A stretch of DNA of 64,000 nt from Corythucha ciliata (Eukaryota > Arthropoda > Insecta > Hemiptera > Tingidae). This document shows positions 12,397 to 23,436 of the stretch, piece by piece; position 1 is the first letter of the stretch; every line of letters begins with the position of its first letter. A program made the translations under genes and the position numbers. Under the pieces are notes generated by a model. The model was not told where the DNA came from. It searched no databases and saw only the letters and a program-made list of their open reading frames with translations. Location: positions 620,001 to 684,000 of the forward strand of contig CM075942.1 in NCBI GenBank assembly GCA_038030265.1, given 5' to 3'.

Positions 12397-12804
12397 CCCA
12401 CTGACGATGAGGTTTTCAGGACGTTTACCATGTTGAAATTCGCAAGGATTGTTTGAATTTTGCAGGTCAAAACAAGCGATTTTGAAGAGAAAAGTTACAT
12501 TTTTCTTCTTTAAAAAACATTGTCATTTTTGCTGGATAATTGCCAATTAATTAAACAAACGCTCATGAGTAATTTTGAATGGGACACGTTGGAGAAGTTT
12601 CTCTGATCCATGGAAAGTCGATAACCGTTAATTTGCTGGGGAAAAGAATAATGTGGCAGGACTAATTCGGCATGGGTACTACACATCCTCATTTGTCTTG
12701 AAACATCAACCCAATATTTTATGAATTTTGGAAGCGATGGAATGATGTAACATGAGGGTGTTTTTTTATGTAAAGGGTGACGGGGGGGGGGATCATCGGC
12801 ATTA
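12397..12804. other. Non-coding, no gene seen
   Basis: AT-rich sequence with one 60-codon minus frame (12510-12692) lacking recognisable features. A G-run begins at 12782 just before the hAT-like terminus. Confidence 0.35.
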
Positions 12805-12838
12805 CTCCCCCTAGGATTCAGACCTGGATCTGCCCCTG
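12782..12838. mobile_element. hAT-like terminal sequence (right end)
   Basis: On the minus strand it begins CAGGGGCAGATCCAGG, followed by CCTAGGGGGAG and a G/C-run on the inner side. This is a common layout for non-autonomous hAT ends, and it is similar to the terminus at 1218-1251. The partner end was not located. Confidence 0.4.
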
Positions 12839-12935
12839 ATTCGAGCTAATAGCGTTTTCCATTAGCACAAAAAGTAGAGCTGGGGCTGCTCCAGGTCTGA
12901 TCTGATAAGAGTTTGATAAGACCCCTTTAATAATA

Positions 12936-13273
12936 GATTAGGAAATTATTTCAAGAAATACCAACAAAAATTAAAGGGTCTGATTAGGAAGTCTAAAAAT
13001 GATTACTTTAAAAATAAGATGGAGATGGTCGAGGGAGATGGAAGGCAGACGTGGAGAGTAGTTAATGAAATCATAGAAAATCCATTGAAGAGAACTACAT
13101 TTGTGAAGAAATTAGTTGTAGATGGCAGTGTTTTAGATGGCGAAAAGGAGCCCGTAAAGTGTGCAAATGCTCTAAATCGTATCTTTGCAGAAAATGGGAG
13201 CAAAATGGCAGAGAAATTCGCTGTAAGTTGTGATGAAGGACTGGGGGATTTGAGGCGAAGTGACAGTGTCTTC
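12936..13273 (+). pseudogene. Element F ORF2, pre-RT linker (part 1)
   Basis: Encodes a Lys-rich linker (IRKSKNDYFKNKM, then TWRVVNEI) typical of the segment before the RT in Jockey/CR1-type ORF2 proteins. It ends at Asp-Ser-Val-Phe (13262-13273), and the same four codons reappear at 14343-14354 after G. No start codon of its own is expected because the element is 5'-truncated. Confidence 0.7.
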
Positions 13274-14342
13274 CCCGTGACGGACTTGATCGTGTGAATG
13301 GCTACAAACCTTTCACGGGGTTCGTTTCCCCTATCGGGCGCGTCCCCCGGGCCGACATGTGATAAGGTGCGATGGTGGGTTGGGTCGGAATAAGGCGCAC
13401 CGTGTGCTGTGGGGAGTCCGTTATCGGACACACCCATTGGACATGGGGGCCGAATACGACCCCGTGGACAAACAACGGGTTAGGGGCTGTCCTGAGTCCG
13501 GGACAGAAGGGGGTGGCGTCTCCTACCTCCTCTAGCTATTCCTTCCCCCCCTCAAGACAAGGTGTTTGGTCCGTACCTAAGGTCTGCATGGCACAGGGGG
13601 CAAAGTGTGCTTTGAACGGACCCCCAGGGCACCGGCCGATCCCCTGGTGTAATAGGCTTACCGCAGGCCTCGGCGCTTACGGCATGCAGGGCTCTGCCGG
13701 CGGTGGACTTATATTACCCTGGCTTCTGGCAGGACCTTGAAGGGCTCACCCAGAAGTTTATATGAAGAACTCGGAAGGGGCTCAGAGAACCTTCCGTGAA
13801 CGCCGCAGTCACCGGCTGCTCCGTCCATGGATACCACCGAGTTCAAACACGACATTGATGGGACCAGGGACGTACCTGTGGAGGGCAGTTCTAAGGAGCA
13901 TACCCGCCGAGGGGAGTTTTTAAAAAAACATACCCTCGGCGGGCCGTTCTAAAGAACACACCCCGGTGCAGGGGCTTATCTCTTCGAGTGCAACGCACTC
14001 GGCGCGCGCTAGCTCGACATCCTTGTCACTCTTGTGCTCAAGGGTCCAGTTAGCGATTATCTCTTATCGCTTCTAAGAAGCGACGACCTCTAACCTTATT
14101 AAGAGGAGAGAGCTATCTTCGCAGGATCAGCATTTTCGGGCTTCACACGCCTGATATGTTCCGCCCAGCGAGACTCTAGCTGAGGACCTCCTCAACCTCA
14201 TACGGTGAGAGGGACCCTAGACTAGACCAACCGATCCAAGAGCGGCACAATAATCCACTTAGGATTCCGTACCTGGGGCGTGTGCCACGCCCCTGCTCTT
14301 GGATAGTGGAGGTAAAAAAAAAAAAAAAAAAAAAAAAAAAGA
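13274..14342 (+). mobile_element. Poly(A) retroelement G (SINE/non-autonomous LINE-like) inserted in F
   Basis: A GC-rich 1.07-kb insert bounded by a perfect 12-bp duplication, GACAGTGTCTTC, at 13262-13273 and 14343-14354. It ends in an A-run (14314-14340), consistent with target-primed reverse transcription on the plus strand. No long ORF: the 122-codon frame at 13372-13740 has no domain. There is internal near-palindromic repetition around 13890-13970 (CCGCCGAGG / CCTCGGCGGG). It is most likely a non-autonomous element mobilised by a LINE. No tRNA- or 5S-like head was recognised. Confidence 0.75.
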
Positions 14343-15299
14343 GACAGTGTCTTCACTTTCGATGCAGTCACTAAGGACACCGTCTTAACGGAAATAGATT
14401 CCTTAAAGAGTAATACAACTCCAGGGTCTGACAATATATGTTCAAATGTGTTCAAAACGTTTAAGAATGAACTATGTAATCCAATAATCAAGGTGGTAAA
14501 CTTGAGTTTAAAGAATGGGGTTTTCCCTGCAAATCTTAAATCCGCTGTAGTGGTTCCAATATTTAAAAAGGGGGATAGAAATATTTGCGGTAACTACAGG
14601 CCTATTGCATTGGTTAACACATTCGCTAAGATTCTGGAGAAAATAGTAAAACGTCAATTGGTATTATATCTCGAAAAGGAAGACTTGCTGTGCCCTGATC
14701 AGTATGGGTTTAGGAAGGGGAGCAGTACCCAGGACGCCACGTGTTTGCTGGCCAAAAAAATAACCGATGATCTAGACAGGGACCGAAAACCTATATCAGT
14801 GTTTTTAGATATGGCAAAAGCCTTTGAGACAATTTCCCATACGAGACTGTACAGGAAGCTGCAGTTTTTAGGTATAGATCATATGCCATTAAAATGGATA
14901 GAGAGCTACCTAACTGATAGAAAACAGTGTGTTCAGGTAAATGGCGTAAAAAGCGTAGAAATAACATTAACCGGGTATGGTGTACCGCAGGGAACTGTGC
15001 TAGGGCCCTTATTGTTTATAGTATATATAAATGACTTTGCCCATCTCAACCTCCCGGGGTCGGTTATCATTTTTGCGGATGACACGGTATTTTACACAAG
15101 TGCCACCACATGGGAAAAGGCTTACGCTAAAGCTCAACAAGGTTTAAGACAAATAAATAAATGGTTATTCAATAACAAATTAACACTCAACATTCAGAAG
15201 ACGAACTATATTACCTATAGCTTAACTAGCAAAACCCAACTGACAGATAAGGAGTTAGCTATCCATCAACCAAATTGTGATAGTTCTGGCAGTAGATGA
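14343..15299 (+). pseudogene. Element F ORF2, reverse transcriptase core (part 2)
   Basis: Contains the ordered non-LTR RT motifs: VVPIFKKGDR, NYRPIAL, QYGFRKGSST, SVFLDMAKAFE (first catalytic Asp), GVPQGTVLGPLLF and FADDT (the catalytic Asp pair). The family copies RNA onto nicked chromosomal DNA. The frame is lost near 15280-15299 and resumes in another frame at 15277, so a single-base indel has broken it. Confidence 0.85.
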
Positions 15300-15921
15300 T
15301 TGTGTTGCTTGCCCTGTTATCTCGAAGGTAGTCCATTGCAGGTATCTAGGACTTGAATTTGATGAGAACATGAAGTGGGACTATCAGTTACTGGAAACGA
15401 GCAAAAAACTAAGGAAGCTGATTTATGTTTTCGCTAAGCTAAAGAGCTATCTCAGCCCGACCCTTGTAAAGATAGTATATGATTCATTAGTCGGTTCCAC
15501 ATTGTCGTATTGTTTGCCTGCTTGGAATGGAGCGTACAAAACGACATACAAGCCAATTATCACGAATCAGAAGGCAATACTCCGGTTAATGGCAAGGGTT
15601 GGGTATACTGCGTCATCGCGCCAGCTTTTTAAGCAACTGCAGGTCATGCCGTTCTTTCAATTGTTAGAGGCTTGCAGCATAAAACATATAATAAAAAATA
15701 AAATGTATTCACTTCCCCAACAAGACAAGCCAACAAGATCAAAAGATGAGATCATTTTTGCCACCCCTCTTTGCCGTACAACTTTCGCTCAAAATAGCTT
15801 TGTATATAGAGGAACTGCGGCGTTCAATAAATTGCCACCTGACTGTAGAAAACAATTGATGTTACAAAAGCCTCATCTTATTTTTAAGTATCTTAAGTCA
15901 TATATCCTAAGCAATCTATAA
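15277..15921 (+). pseudogene. Element F ORF2, post-RT C-terminal domain (part 3)
   Basis: Continues the RT thumb and tail after the frameshift. It has RYLGLEFDENMKW, the SYCLPAWNG segment, and a terminal NSFVYRGTAAFNKLPPDCR-type stretch seen in CR1/L2/Jockey-group elements. It stops at 15921 and is followed by about 60 bp of 3' sequence. Confidence 0.75.
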
Positions 15922-15985
15922 CTTTCTTTTATTCTCTCTTCTTCTTTGTTTGTGTGTACCTCGGTGTAGGAATATAAATAAAATA

Positions 15986-16450
15986 GTCGTAAGCTTCCGA
16001 ACACATCAGAAAATGCTTCTTCTTCTTTCTTTTTTTTTTTTTTTTTCTCTCTCGTACTTAGAATAATTGTATAATTTCAATCATTCAGCCTTTCTATTTG
16101 GCCGTTGTTATAACAACTCACACTCCTAACACGAGCAATTGCTCACATTGGAGTGTTAATTTCCAGCAAGGATATGTTTTTTTAGTTTTAATTAAGTTTA
16201 TTAAATGATTAATTTCGCTTATAATTTATGTTATGTGAATATAATTGGAAAAAAAAAAAAAAAAAAGTTTGAAGGTTCCATTTGCCAATTGATCCTCAGC
16301 AGAGCTGAGGACTTTTTATTCGTTCCATTTATCCCTAAGCTCCTCCATGGATCAGAGCTAGAGCAACTTCAACTGCTCCGTCAAAATCGACGGAGCGGTA
16401 AACCTCTCTTGGAAGGTTCATTGTGATAAGCATCGTTTTGAGTTCGTACT
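15986..16450. other. T-rich and AT-rich spacer
   Basis: Contains a T-run at about 16028-16046, an A-run at about 16252-16266 and small hairpins (GAGCAATTGCTC near 16134; CCTCAGCAGAGCTGAGG near 16295). No gene seen. Confidence 0.4.
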
Positions 16451-16711
16451 TTGTTTTTCGTCGCGGATGAAGCCAGCGATTTGTTGGACGAAAGCGGTTT
16501 AACAATCATTCAAGTTCTGTTATTCGTAGGTACCATTATCGTCGATTACTCAACAGATCCAGAGAAGTGGTCAGATCAAGCCACTAGGCTCATTTTTAAA
16601 TGTATGGATAACTCTAGTCTAGAGTCAAGCTCATCCGACGAAAAATATGAAAATAAGAAGACTACGTGGGCTATTATTGCAGCATCAATCAATAAGGAGA
16701 AGACAGAATGA
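16451..16711 (+). pseudogene. Myb/SANT-like DNA-binding domain fragment
   Basis: Residues about 35-84 of the frame read EKWSDQATRLIFKCM, then KKTTWAIIAASINKE. The paired tryptophans and spacing match the first half of the Myb/SANT-like domain found in many insect proteins and in the accessory protein of Harbinger transposons. The frame stops before the rest of the domain. A possible splice acceptor (TATTCGTAG|GTACC, near 16530) would make this an exon. It could be a host exon remnant or a transposon-derived piece. Confidence 0.4.
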
Positions 16712-17169
16712 CAAAAACCTAGTACCAGTGTTCCAATCGTTACAAAACGGTTCATCCGGATTCTCTACATTAATGAAGTTATTCTCTTTATGTATTACAT
16801 ATTTCCCCCAAAGCCCATTCCTTCATATTTCCTGCCGCCACAAAGCGTGTTTTCTAATACGCAAATTGTTGTTATTAGATATCAATTATGTTCCTGGAAG
16901 AACATAATTAATAGAATTGGGCATTGAACTCAAGAAGGGATGCACCCGATTTGTTCACAGTCATGCTAATAAGTACATTATCGCTAATAAATACAATTAC
17001 TCCACACAAAAATATACAACTGCTCAGCTCATGCAAGTAAATAAATATGTACTTCCATTCAATACGAACACAAAAACTACCAAACAGTCATGAGGAGGAA
17101 GGTTGTTTTTAAAGAGCGCTCTCTTCCACATGTTAAAAGTCGTTCCATTTCAACCCACTCTTAGCCAGA
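16712..17169. other. Non-coding, no gene seen
   Basis: AT-rich sequence with no recognised motif. The 86-codon frame at 16647-16907 overlaps the previous feature in another frame and lacks features. Confidence 0.35.
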
Positions 17170-17355
17170 TTTTGGTTCGATCCGAGCGGGCTTGTGACGT
17201 CACAAGAGCGGCCCCAGAGCACTTTTGAAATGGCAAAAGGAAAACGCTATTAGTTTCATCTGGCGGCAGAAGCGTCGCTCTTAGACACCAAAACAACGGT
17301 TCATCTTATCAAGGCCATCCAACTATGCCATCAAATAGAAGTCTATTCATTTCCG

Positions 17356-17619
17356 GTGGAATCTCAGTCACCGTCCCGACACCCCGAGCTCCTAAAAAAC
17401 ACAATTATCCAAGGAGGGCTCAAGTCAATAAAGAAGCGCGGACAAACTCGAAACCTCGTCATCACGTTGGGGGACGACCTAAAAAAAATATACCTCGACG
17501 AAGAAAAAAAATGTTTGTTTCAACGGTATCTACCTGGACGAATTAACCGTATTAACGAACCCCTCAATCAAGCAAAGAACAGGCCATATTGGAAACGACA
17601 AAGAGTTTATCAACAGTGA
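17356..17619 (+). pseudogene. Gypsy gag N-terminal segment, out of frame
   Basis: Contains a charged segment (RNLVITLGDDLKKIYLDEE, then NEPLNQAKNRPYWKRQR) lying directly before the main gag frame and plausibly its N-terminal extension. A one-base shift at about 17615 separates the two. Confidence 0.4.
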
Positions 17620-18812
17620 CAAAGGACATGGTAGTGGAAAATTTCACCGGTCGAAATCAGAACGCGCAATCGTGGCTAAACACCTTCGTATCGGAATGCC
17701 AAAGGATGCAGATAAACGAAAATCAGCGCCCCGAAGCTCTATGCCTATTTTTGGACGGTTCCCCCATGGATTGGTACTCGGCTACTCGGAAGATTTTCGA
17801 CGGAACCAACAACGCTTGGACCGATTGGAGCCAGTCATTCTTGGACACCTACGGGGATAAAGGTTGGTCCGAAGTTGCGTTCGCTTATAATTTTAGATTT
17901 ATAAAAGGGTCATTAACAGAATACGCTGTTAAAAAATTAAATTTACTGCTTGATGCCGATCCCGATCTTACTGAAAAGTCTAGAGTCATGCACATTGCGG
18001 TTGGTTTACCCCCTTTTATCCGTGAGAAACTCAGCAAAAAAGAAATCGTAACTCAAGGTAAATTGATGATTGAGCTTAATCAATTAGAATCACTAGCAAA
18101 TAAACCATCTAGATTTAAATACTCGGAAAGTGCCAACATAATTAATAGCAATAAATCAAATTCTGACGTGAAACAGGAACAAAGGAAAGCCCCTTGCACA
18201 ATTTGTGTAAAATTGGGATATCCTAGTCGCTATCATCCGGAACAATTTTGTAGAAATAAGAAATCACCTAATGAGTATATTAAGGTTGCTAATAACACAG
18301 AATTACAGGACGCTTTAAATGATACAATTCCGGATAAAAAAAAACTAAATTTGCCTTCGCTTATCGAACTGAAAGTGCTCATAGAAAATCAACCGGGAAA
18401 AGGATTGTACAACCTCGGGGCTAATATTACGATGATTAAATACGATTTTTTAAAAAAGTTAGGTCAAAATGTACAAATATTCAAGCCCTACACTTTCAGG
18501 ACGATGAGCGGAGAGGACAAAGTTATCGGATTAGCACATTTGCGATTAAAAATGTTTCACATAGAGAAAAAAGTACGATTTTTTGTAACGGACAATAAGG
18601 AATTCAAATACGACATTCTTATAGGTCTAGATAGTATTAGAGATTATAGATTGTGTCAGGATGAGAACCTACAGATTTCACAGGCGCCACACAAAAATGG
18701 GACTCATAAACCGACCCTTGAGAGAGAAATAAATATAAATTGGAACGAGTTCATTTCGAGGTTAAAACAGAACACTTGGACGATCAAAAACAAAAAGCGA
18801 TGTATAACTTAG
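17589..18812 (+). pseudogene. Gypsy gag-protease with lost protease catalytic residue
   Basis: The first ~170 residues resemble retrotransposon gag (SWLNTFVSECQRMQI, then DWYSATRK). A zinc knuckle with wide spacing, CTICVKLGYPSRYHPEQFC (C-x2-C-x9-H-x4-C), lies near residues 197-217. An aspartic-protease-like fold follows: the expected D-T/S-G active site reads NLGANITMI, so the catalytic Asp is Asn, and the flap and C-terminal half (DILIGLDSI) remain. The protease should be inactive. The frame ends at 18812 and RT continues in a different frame. Confidence 0.75.
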
Positions 18813-19451
18813 TTGAACAGTATCAATCCCTTTTCGCTAAAAATAAATATGACACTGGAAAAGTAAAGGATTATGAAGCGCATATACAACTGATAGAAAA
18901 CCGATACGTTGCAAAAAAAACCCTACAGATGCTCTTTTGACGACCAACAGGAAATAGAAAAACAGGTAAAAGAATTGTTGAAGGAAGGATTGATAGAAGA
19001 ATCTTGCTCACCGTTTGCCTCGCCTGTTACGCTAGCGTATAAGAAAACAGATGATGGCTCTCGGAAAGAGAAAAATAGATTATGCATTGATTTCAGAGAC
19101 CTGAATAAATTGTTAGTCCCAGAAAGCCAGCCTTTTCCCTTAATAGGCGACATAATAGTAAAAAATAAGGGAAGTAAGTGGTTCACTGCATTAGGTGTAA
19201 ACTCTGCCTTCTGGGCGATACCAATACGCGTAAAAGACAGGTATAAAACAGCTTTTGTCACACAACAGGGGCATTGGCAGTGGGTCGCCTTACCATTTGG
19301 GCTGAAAAACTCGCCGGCGATTTTTCAAAGAATACTATCAGGAATAATTAGACGAAATAATTTGGAAGGCTTTTGTATAAATTACATTGACGACATTCTC
19401 ATTTTTTCTAAAACATACGACGAGCACATTAAACACATAGAAAATACCTGA
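18740..19451 (+). pseudogene. Gypsy reverse transcriptase, frameshifted and truncated
   Basis: The pre-RT linker is read in one frame (18740 to about 18920) and then shifts to another (18909-19451). RT motifs: KPYRCSFDDQQEIEKQV, LKEGLIEESCSPFASPV, LCIDFRDLNK, LPFGLKNSPAIFQRI, YIDDILIFSK. The first catalytic Asp, expected in a LD-x-NSAFW context, reads ALGVNSAFW, so it is lost. Coding stops where the minisatellite starts. Confidence 0.8.
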
Positions 19452-20443
19452 GAAGTTCATGATTCGAGCCCTAAAAATGGCTAAATCGACCATTCGTGCA
19501 CCAAAAGTGGCCTTGGCTTCCTCGATACTTGGCGTCATAAAACAGCTAAATTGGCTCCTCGCATTCTAATAATAGCTAAAACTGATGATTCGAGCCCTTA
19601 AAATGCCTATGCAGAGGATTCCTGCTCTGAAAATGGCAAAAGTGTCCCAAGAATGGCTAAAACTGAGCATTCACGCCCTACAAATTGCAAACTAGCTAAA
19701 ATGACGATTTGCCCCTTGAGAATGGCTGAACTCGCAGTTCGTTCCCTGAAATGACTGAAATAACGGACTTGGAACTTTGAAATAGCAATTTTGGGGGTTC
19801 GCCTCGATTGAATAAACCAATTTCATTGACTTGGCTCTTTCGAATATCAATTTCGAAGGTTTGGCTTAACCTATAAGACAATTTCGTGATTGTCTTCTTC
19901 AAAAGACAATTTCGCGAGGTTTCACTCATTCTATTGCAATTTAATAGGGATCTTCAAAAATCAAATTTCCAGGATTTATGGCCTTTAAAGCCTCAATGTC
20001 TTCCTTTAAAATCCACGGCTTGGTCCACTTTAACAACCAAATTTCGTGGATTAGGCTATTTCAAATGGACATTTCGGGTGTTTGGCACAAATATGCACTT
20101 CTGGATCATTCAAGGGCCCTTTTTGTGCATCTAGCGGCTGAAAAGCCAATTTCGCGGAAAATCCAGTTTTGTGAGGTTGAATTCTTCAAATACCAAAATA
20201 TTCGGATTTGAGCTCTGTAAAGCCCCAATTTCCCGGATTTTCTCTCCATTAAAAATCATTATTTTCTGTGCTTTGGCACTTCAGAACATCAATTTAATCA
20301 TTTTAACAGAAGTGTCTCAAAATTGTAAAAATTATGCCCGAGTGTAACTCCTGAACGATTATTTTATAATTAATTTTATTCCAAGCCGTGTGGGGGGGGG
20401 GCAGGCGGTCGCCTACCCTGCCTACCCCCTAAATACGGCCCTG
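19445..20443. repeat. Degenerate minisatellite array with hAT-like right terminus
   Basis: Loose units of about 40 bp ('gagccctaaaaatggctaaa', later 'ggctctttcgaatatcaattt'). The right edge, minus strand from 20443, reads CAGGGCCGTATTTAGGGGG, followed inward by a G/C-rich tract; this is a frequent hAT end type. The left edge lies directly against truncated Gypsy RT and no partner terminus was found, so the whole-element call is inference. Confidence 0.5.
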
Positions 20444-20734
20444 GCTGGGACTTGGAGAGAATATTCGGGCCCGCAAGAGCGGAACCCAATAAGGCCCTGT
20501 CCATCACAGCATTGTTTTAGTGCCTTGCTATGGTGTCAAATATTTTCAGCACCGTTGAGGAAAATGATTTAAATGTTTAGAAAGTCTGGGCGCGCTACAT
20601 TTCCTCCCTTCTTCTTCAAACACCTCCTCTTCGATTTCCGGAATCCACCCCCCAAACAGCAACGGTCAGTAACAGAACAACTCCACCTATCGTACTTTTC
20701 AATCGAGATACGCCTGCATTCACATTTCAGCCAC

Positions 20735-22700
20735 AGCAAAAGTCCAACCATAGCAACGGTCCATCCACAGCAAAGGTCCAACCTCATCCAAGGTCCGATC
20801 ACAGCAATGCTTCAACCACAGGCAAGGTCCAACCACAGTAAATATTCAACCATAAAAATGGTCAAATCACAGCAAAACAAAGGACCAACCACAGCAAAAG
20901 TCCAACCATAGTTATGGTCCAACCACAGCCAAGGTCCAACCACAGTAAAAATTCAACCACAGCAAAAGTCCAACCACAGCAATGGTCCGACCACAGCCGA
21001 GGTCCAACCACAGCAATGGTCCAACCACAATCAAGGTCCAACCACTGTAAATATCCAACCATAACAATGGTCTAAGCACACCAAGGGACCAACCATAGCA
21101 AAATTACAAACCGTAGCAATGTCCAACCACAGTAAATTTCCAACCATAACAATGGCCCAACCACAGCCAAGGTCCAACCACAGCAAAGGTCTAACCACAG
21201 TAAATGTCCAACCACAGCAAAAGTCCAAATACAGCAATGGTCTAATCACAGCAATGGTCCAACCACAGAAAAGGACCAACCACAGAAAAAGACCAACCAC
21301 AATCAAGGTCCAACCACTGTAAATATCCAACCATAACAATGGTCTAAGCACACCAAGGGACCAACCATAGTAAAATTACAACCGTAGCAATGTCCAACCA
21401 CACAGTAAATTTCCAACCATAACAATGGCCCAACCACAGCCAAGGTCCAACCACAGCAAAGGTCTAACCACAGTAAAAGTCCAACCACAGAAAAAGTCCA
21501 AATACAGCAATGGTCTAATCACAGCAATGGTCCAACCACAGAAAAGGACCAACCACAGAAAAAGACCAACCACAGAAAAGGACCAACCACAGCCAAGGTC
21601 CGAGCACAGCAATGCTTCAACCACAGGCAAGGTCCAACCACAGTAAATATTCAACCATAACAATGGTCCAATCACAGCAAAACAAAGGACCAACCACAGC
21701 AAAAGTCCAACCATAGTTATGGTCCAACCACAATCAAGGTCCAACCACAGTAAAAGTTCAACCACAGCAAAAGTCCAACCACAGCAAAAGTCCAACCACA
21801 GCCAAGGTCCGAGCACAGCAATGGTCCAACCACAGGAAAAGACCAACCACAGAAAAGGACCAACCACAGCCAAGGTCCGATCACAGCAATGCTTCAACCT
21901 CAGGCAAGGTCCAACCACAGTATATATTCAACCATAACAATGGTCCAATCACAGCAAAACAAAGGACCAACCACAGCAAAAGTTCAACCATAGTTATGGT
22001 CCAACCACAATCAGGGTCCAACCATAGCCAAGGTCGAACCACAGTAAAAGTTCAACCACAGCAAAAGTCCAACCACAGCAATGATCCGACCACAGCCGAG
22101 GTCCAACCACAGCAATGGTCCAACTACAATCAAGGTCCAACCACTGTAAATATCCAACCATAACAATGGTCTAAGCACACCAAGGGACCAACCATAGCAA
22201 AATTACAACCATAGCAATGTCCAACCACAGTAAATTTCCAACCATAACAATGTCCCAACCACAGCCAAGGTCCAACCACAGCAAAGGTCTAACCACAGTA
22301 AAAGTCCAACCACAGCAAAAGTCCAAATACAGCAATGGTCTAATCACAGCAATGGTCCAACCACAGAAAAGGACCAACCACAGAAAAAGACCAACCACAG
22401 AAAAGGACCAACCACAGCCAAGGTCCGAGCACAGCAATGGTCCAACCACATCCAGGGTCCAACCACCGTAAACATCCAACCATAACAATGGTGCAAGTAC
22501 ACCGAAGGTCCAATCGCAGTAAAATTACAACCATAGCAATGGTCCAGCCACAGCCAAGGTCCAACCACAGTAAATTTCCAACCATAACAATGCTCCAACC
22601 ACAGCCAAGGTCCAACCTCAGCAAAGGTCCAGCCACAACCAAGGTCCAACCACAGCAATGGTCCAACCATAGCATTGGTCTAACCACAGCAAATGTTAGT
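20735..22700. repeat. 17-bp minisatellite (CCAACCACAG-CAAAAGT type), about 2 kb
   Basis: More than 100 units of CCAACCACAGCAAAAGT and close variants (CAATGGT, CCAAGGT, TAAATAT, GAAAAGGA). Longer blocks recur, for instance the block starting 'accatagcaaaattacaa' near 21095, 21362 and 22192, so there is higher-order structure. Open frames on both strands (G-W-T / L-W-L-D and H-S-K-V-Q-P repeats) result from the repeat period and are not genes. Confidence 0.95.
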
Positions 22701-22789
22701 CCAGAATTAGCTCCTAGTAAAACTTCTAGCCACGTACAGCGCCTCGATAAACGGCGTTCTCAATAGTAGCCGCACAGGGACTTACTGAA

Positions 22790-23436
22790 ACTGAGGATTA
22801 GCGAATAGTCTCTATTTGAGCGGTGAAATTGGCCTCAGAAGCCCCGAATTGGCACATTATTAAATCCCCATGGCTGTGAAATAGCTTTTAGAATGGCATA
22901 GATGGTATTTTTTTTCAATTATACGGCGAAGTTGGCCGCGGATATGCGCGAATTGACGTACTACTTCCATTTTTTCTTAATTTCCTGCTCCATCCTGGGT
23001 AACCAACTCGGAAGTTGTTTTTTGCGAGAGTGAATTTTGATGTTCCTGAATTGTGAATTTGATGTCCCAAAGAGAGCCATTCCGTGAAATTCGGTCATCC
23101 AACGATATACAGCTATTTTAAAATTCGATTTCTCGGGTTCTGCTTTTTCAAAAACAAACTTTGAGACGTCCGGACTTTGCGCCGCTGGCTCTTTCAAGGA
23201 CCCAAAATTCGTGGGTTTGGCTATTTGAAAACTCAAATTCTTGGGCTCGGCTCTCTGAACAATTCAATTCCACTGGTATGGCTCTTTTAAAGACGTTTTC
23301 GCTTATAGGGTTTGGAATTTTAGCGGACTGGTTTAAAACTTCGCAAGGGTCAGCACAATTTTGTATTATGACAAATTTTACTGCTCCTCACCCCATAAGT
23401 TAATGTCTGCCCCCCCCCCACCCTGCTACGCTACTG
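22790..23436. repeat. Degenerate array with hAT-like right terminus
   Basis: Loose 'gcgaaattggc' / 'gaaaactcaaattc' units. The right end, minus strand from 23436, begins CAGTAGCGTAGCAGGGTGG followed by a G-run, a typical hAT end. The left end is unclear (a possible CACAGGGACTT near 22772). Confidence 0.5.

Larger units (their letters stand above)
12936..15985 (+). mobile_element. Non-LTR retrotransposon F, 5'-truncated, CR1/L2/Jockey-like
   Basis: The reading frame opens at about 12936 in the linker between endonuclease and reverse transcriptase and continues through the RT and the C-terminal domain to 15921, followed by a short 3' region with AATAAA-like sequence near 15973. The endonuclease and any ORF1 are missing, as is usual for incomplete reverse transcription. 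It is interrupted by element G (13274-14342), and excising G restores the frame exactly. Confidence 0.8.
17170..19449 (+). mobile_element. Ty3/Gypsy LTR element, 3'-truncated
   Basis: Gag, protease and the first part of the reverse transcriptase are present in order. RNase H, integrase and both LTRs are missing; the RT stops abruptly at about 19449, where a degenerate minisatellite begins. TGGCGGCAGAAGCG at about 17261 could be the primer-binding site that follows a lost 5' LTR, but this is weak. Confidence 0.75.

Noticed and set aside
17165..17190. tRNA gene (GGTTCGATCCG resembles a B box)
   Set aside because: No A box, acceptor stem or anticodon arm could be fitted around it.
20569..22766. 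Long Trp/Leu/Gly-rich and His/Ser/Gln-rich repeat proteins on both strands
   Set aside because: A 17-bp repeat with few stops gives open frames on both strands; composition follows the DNA unit.
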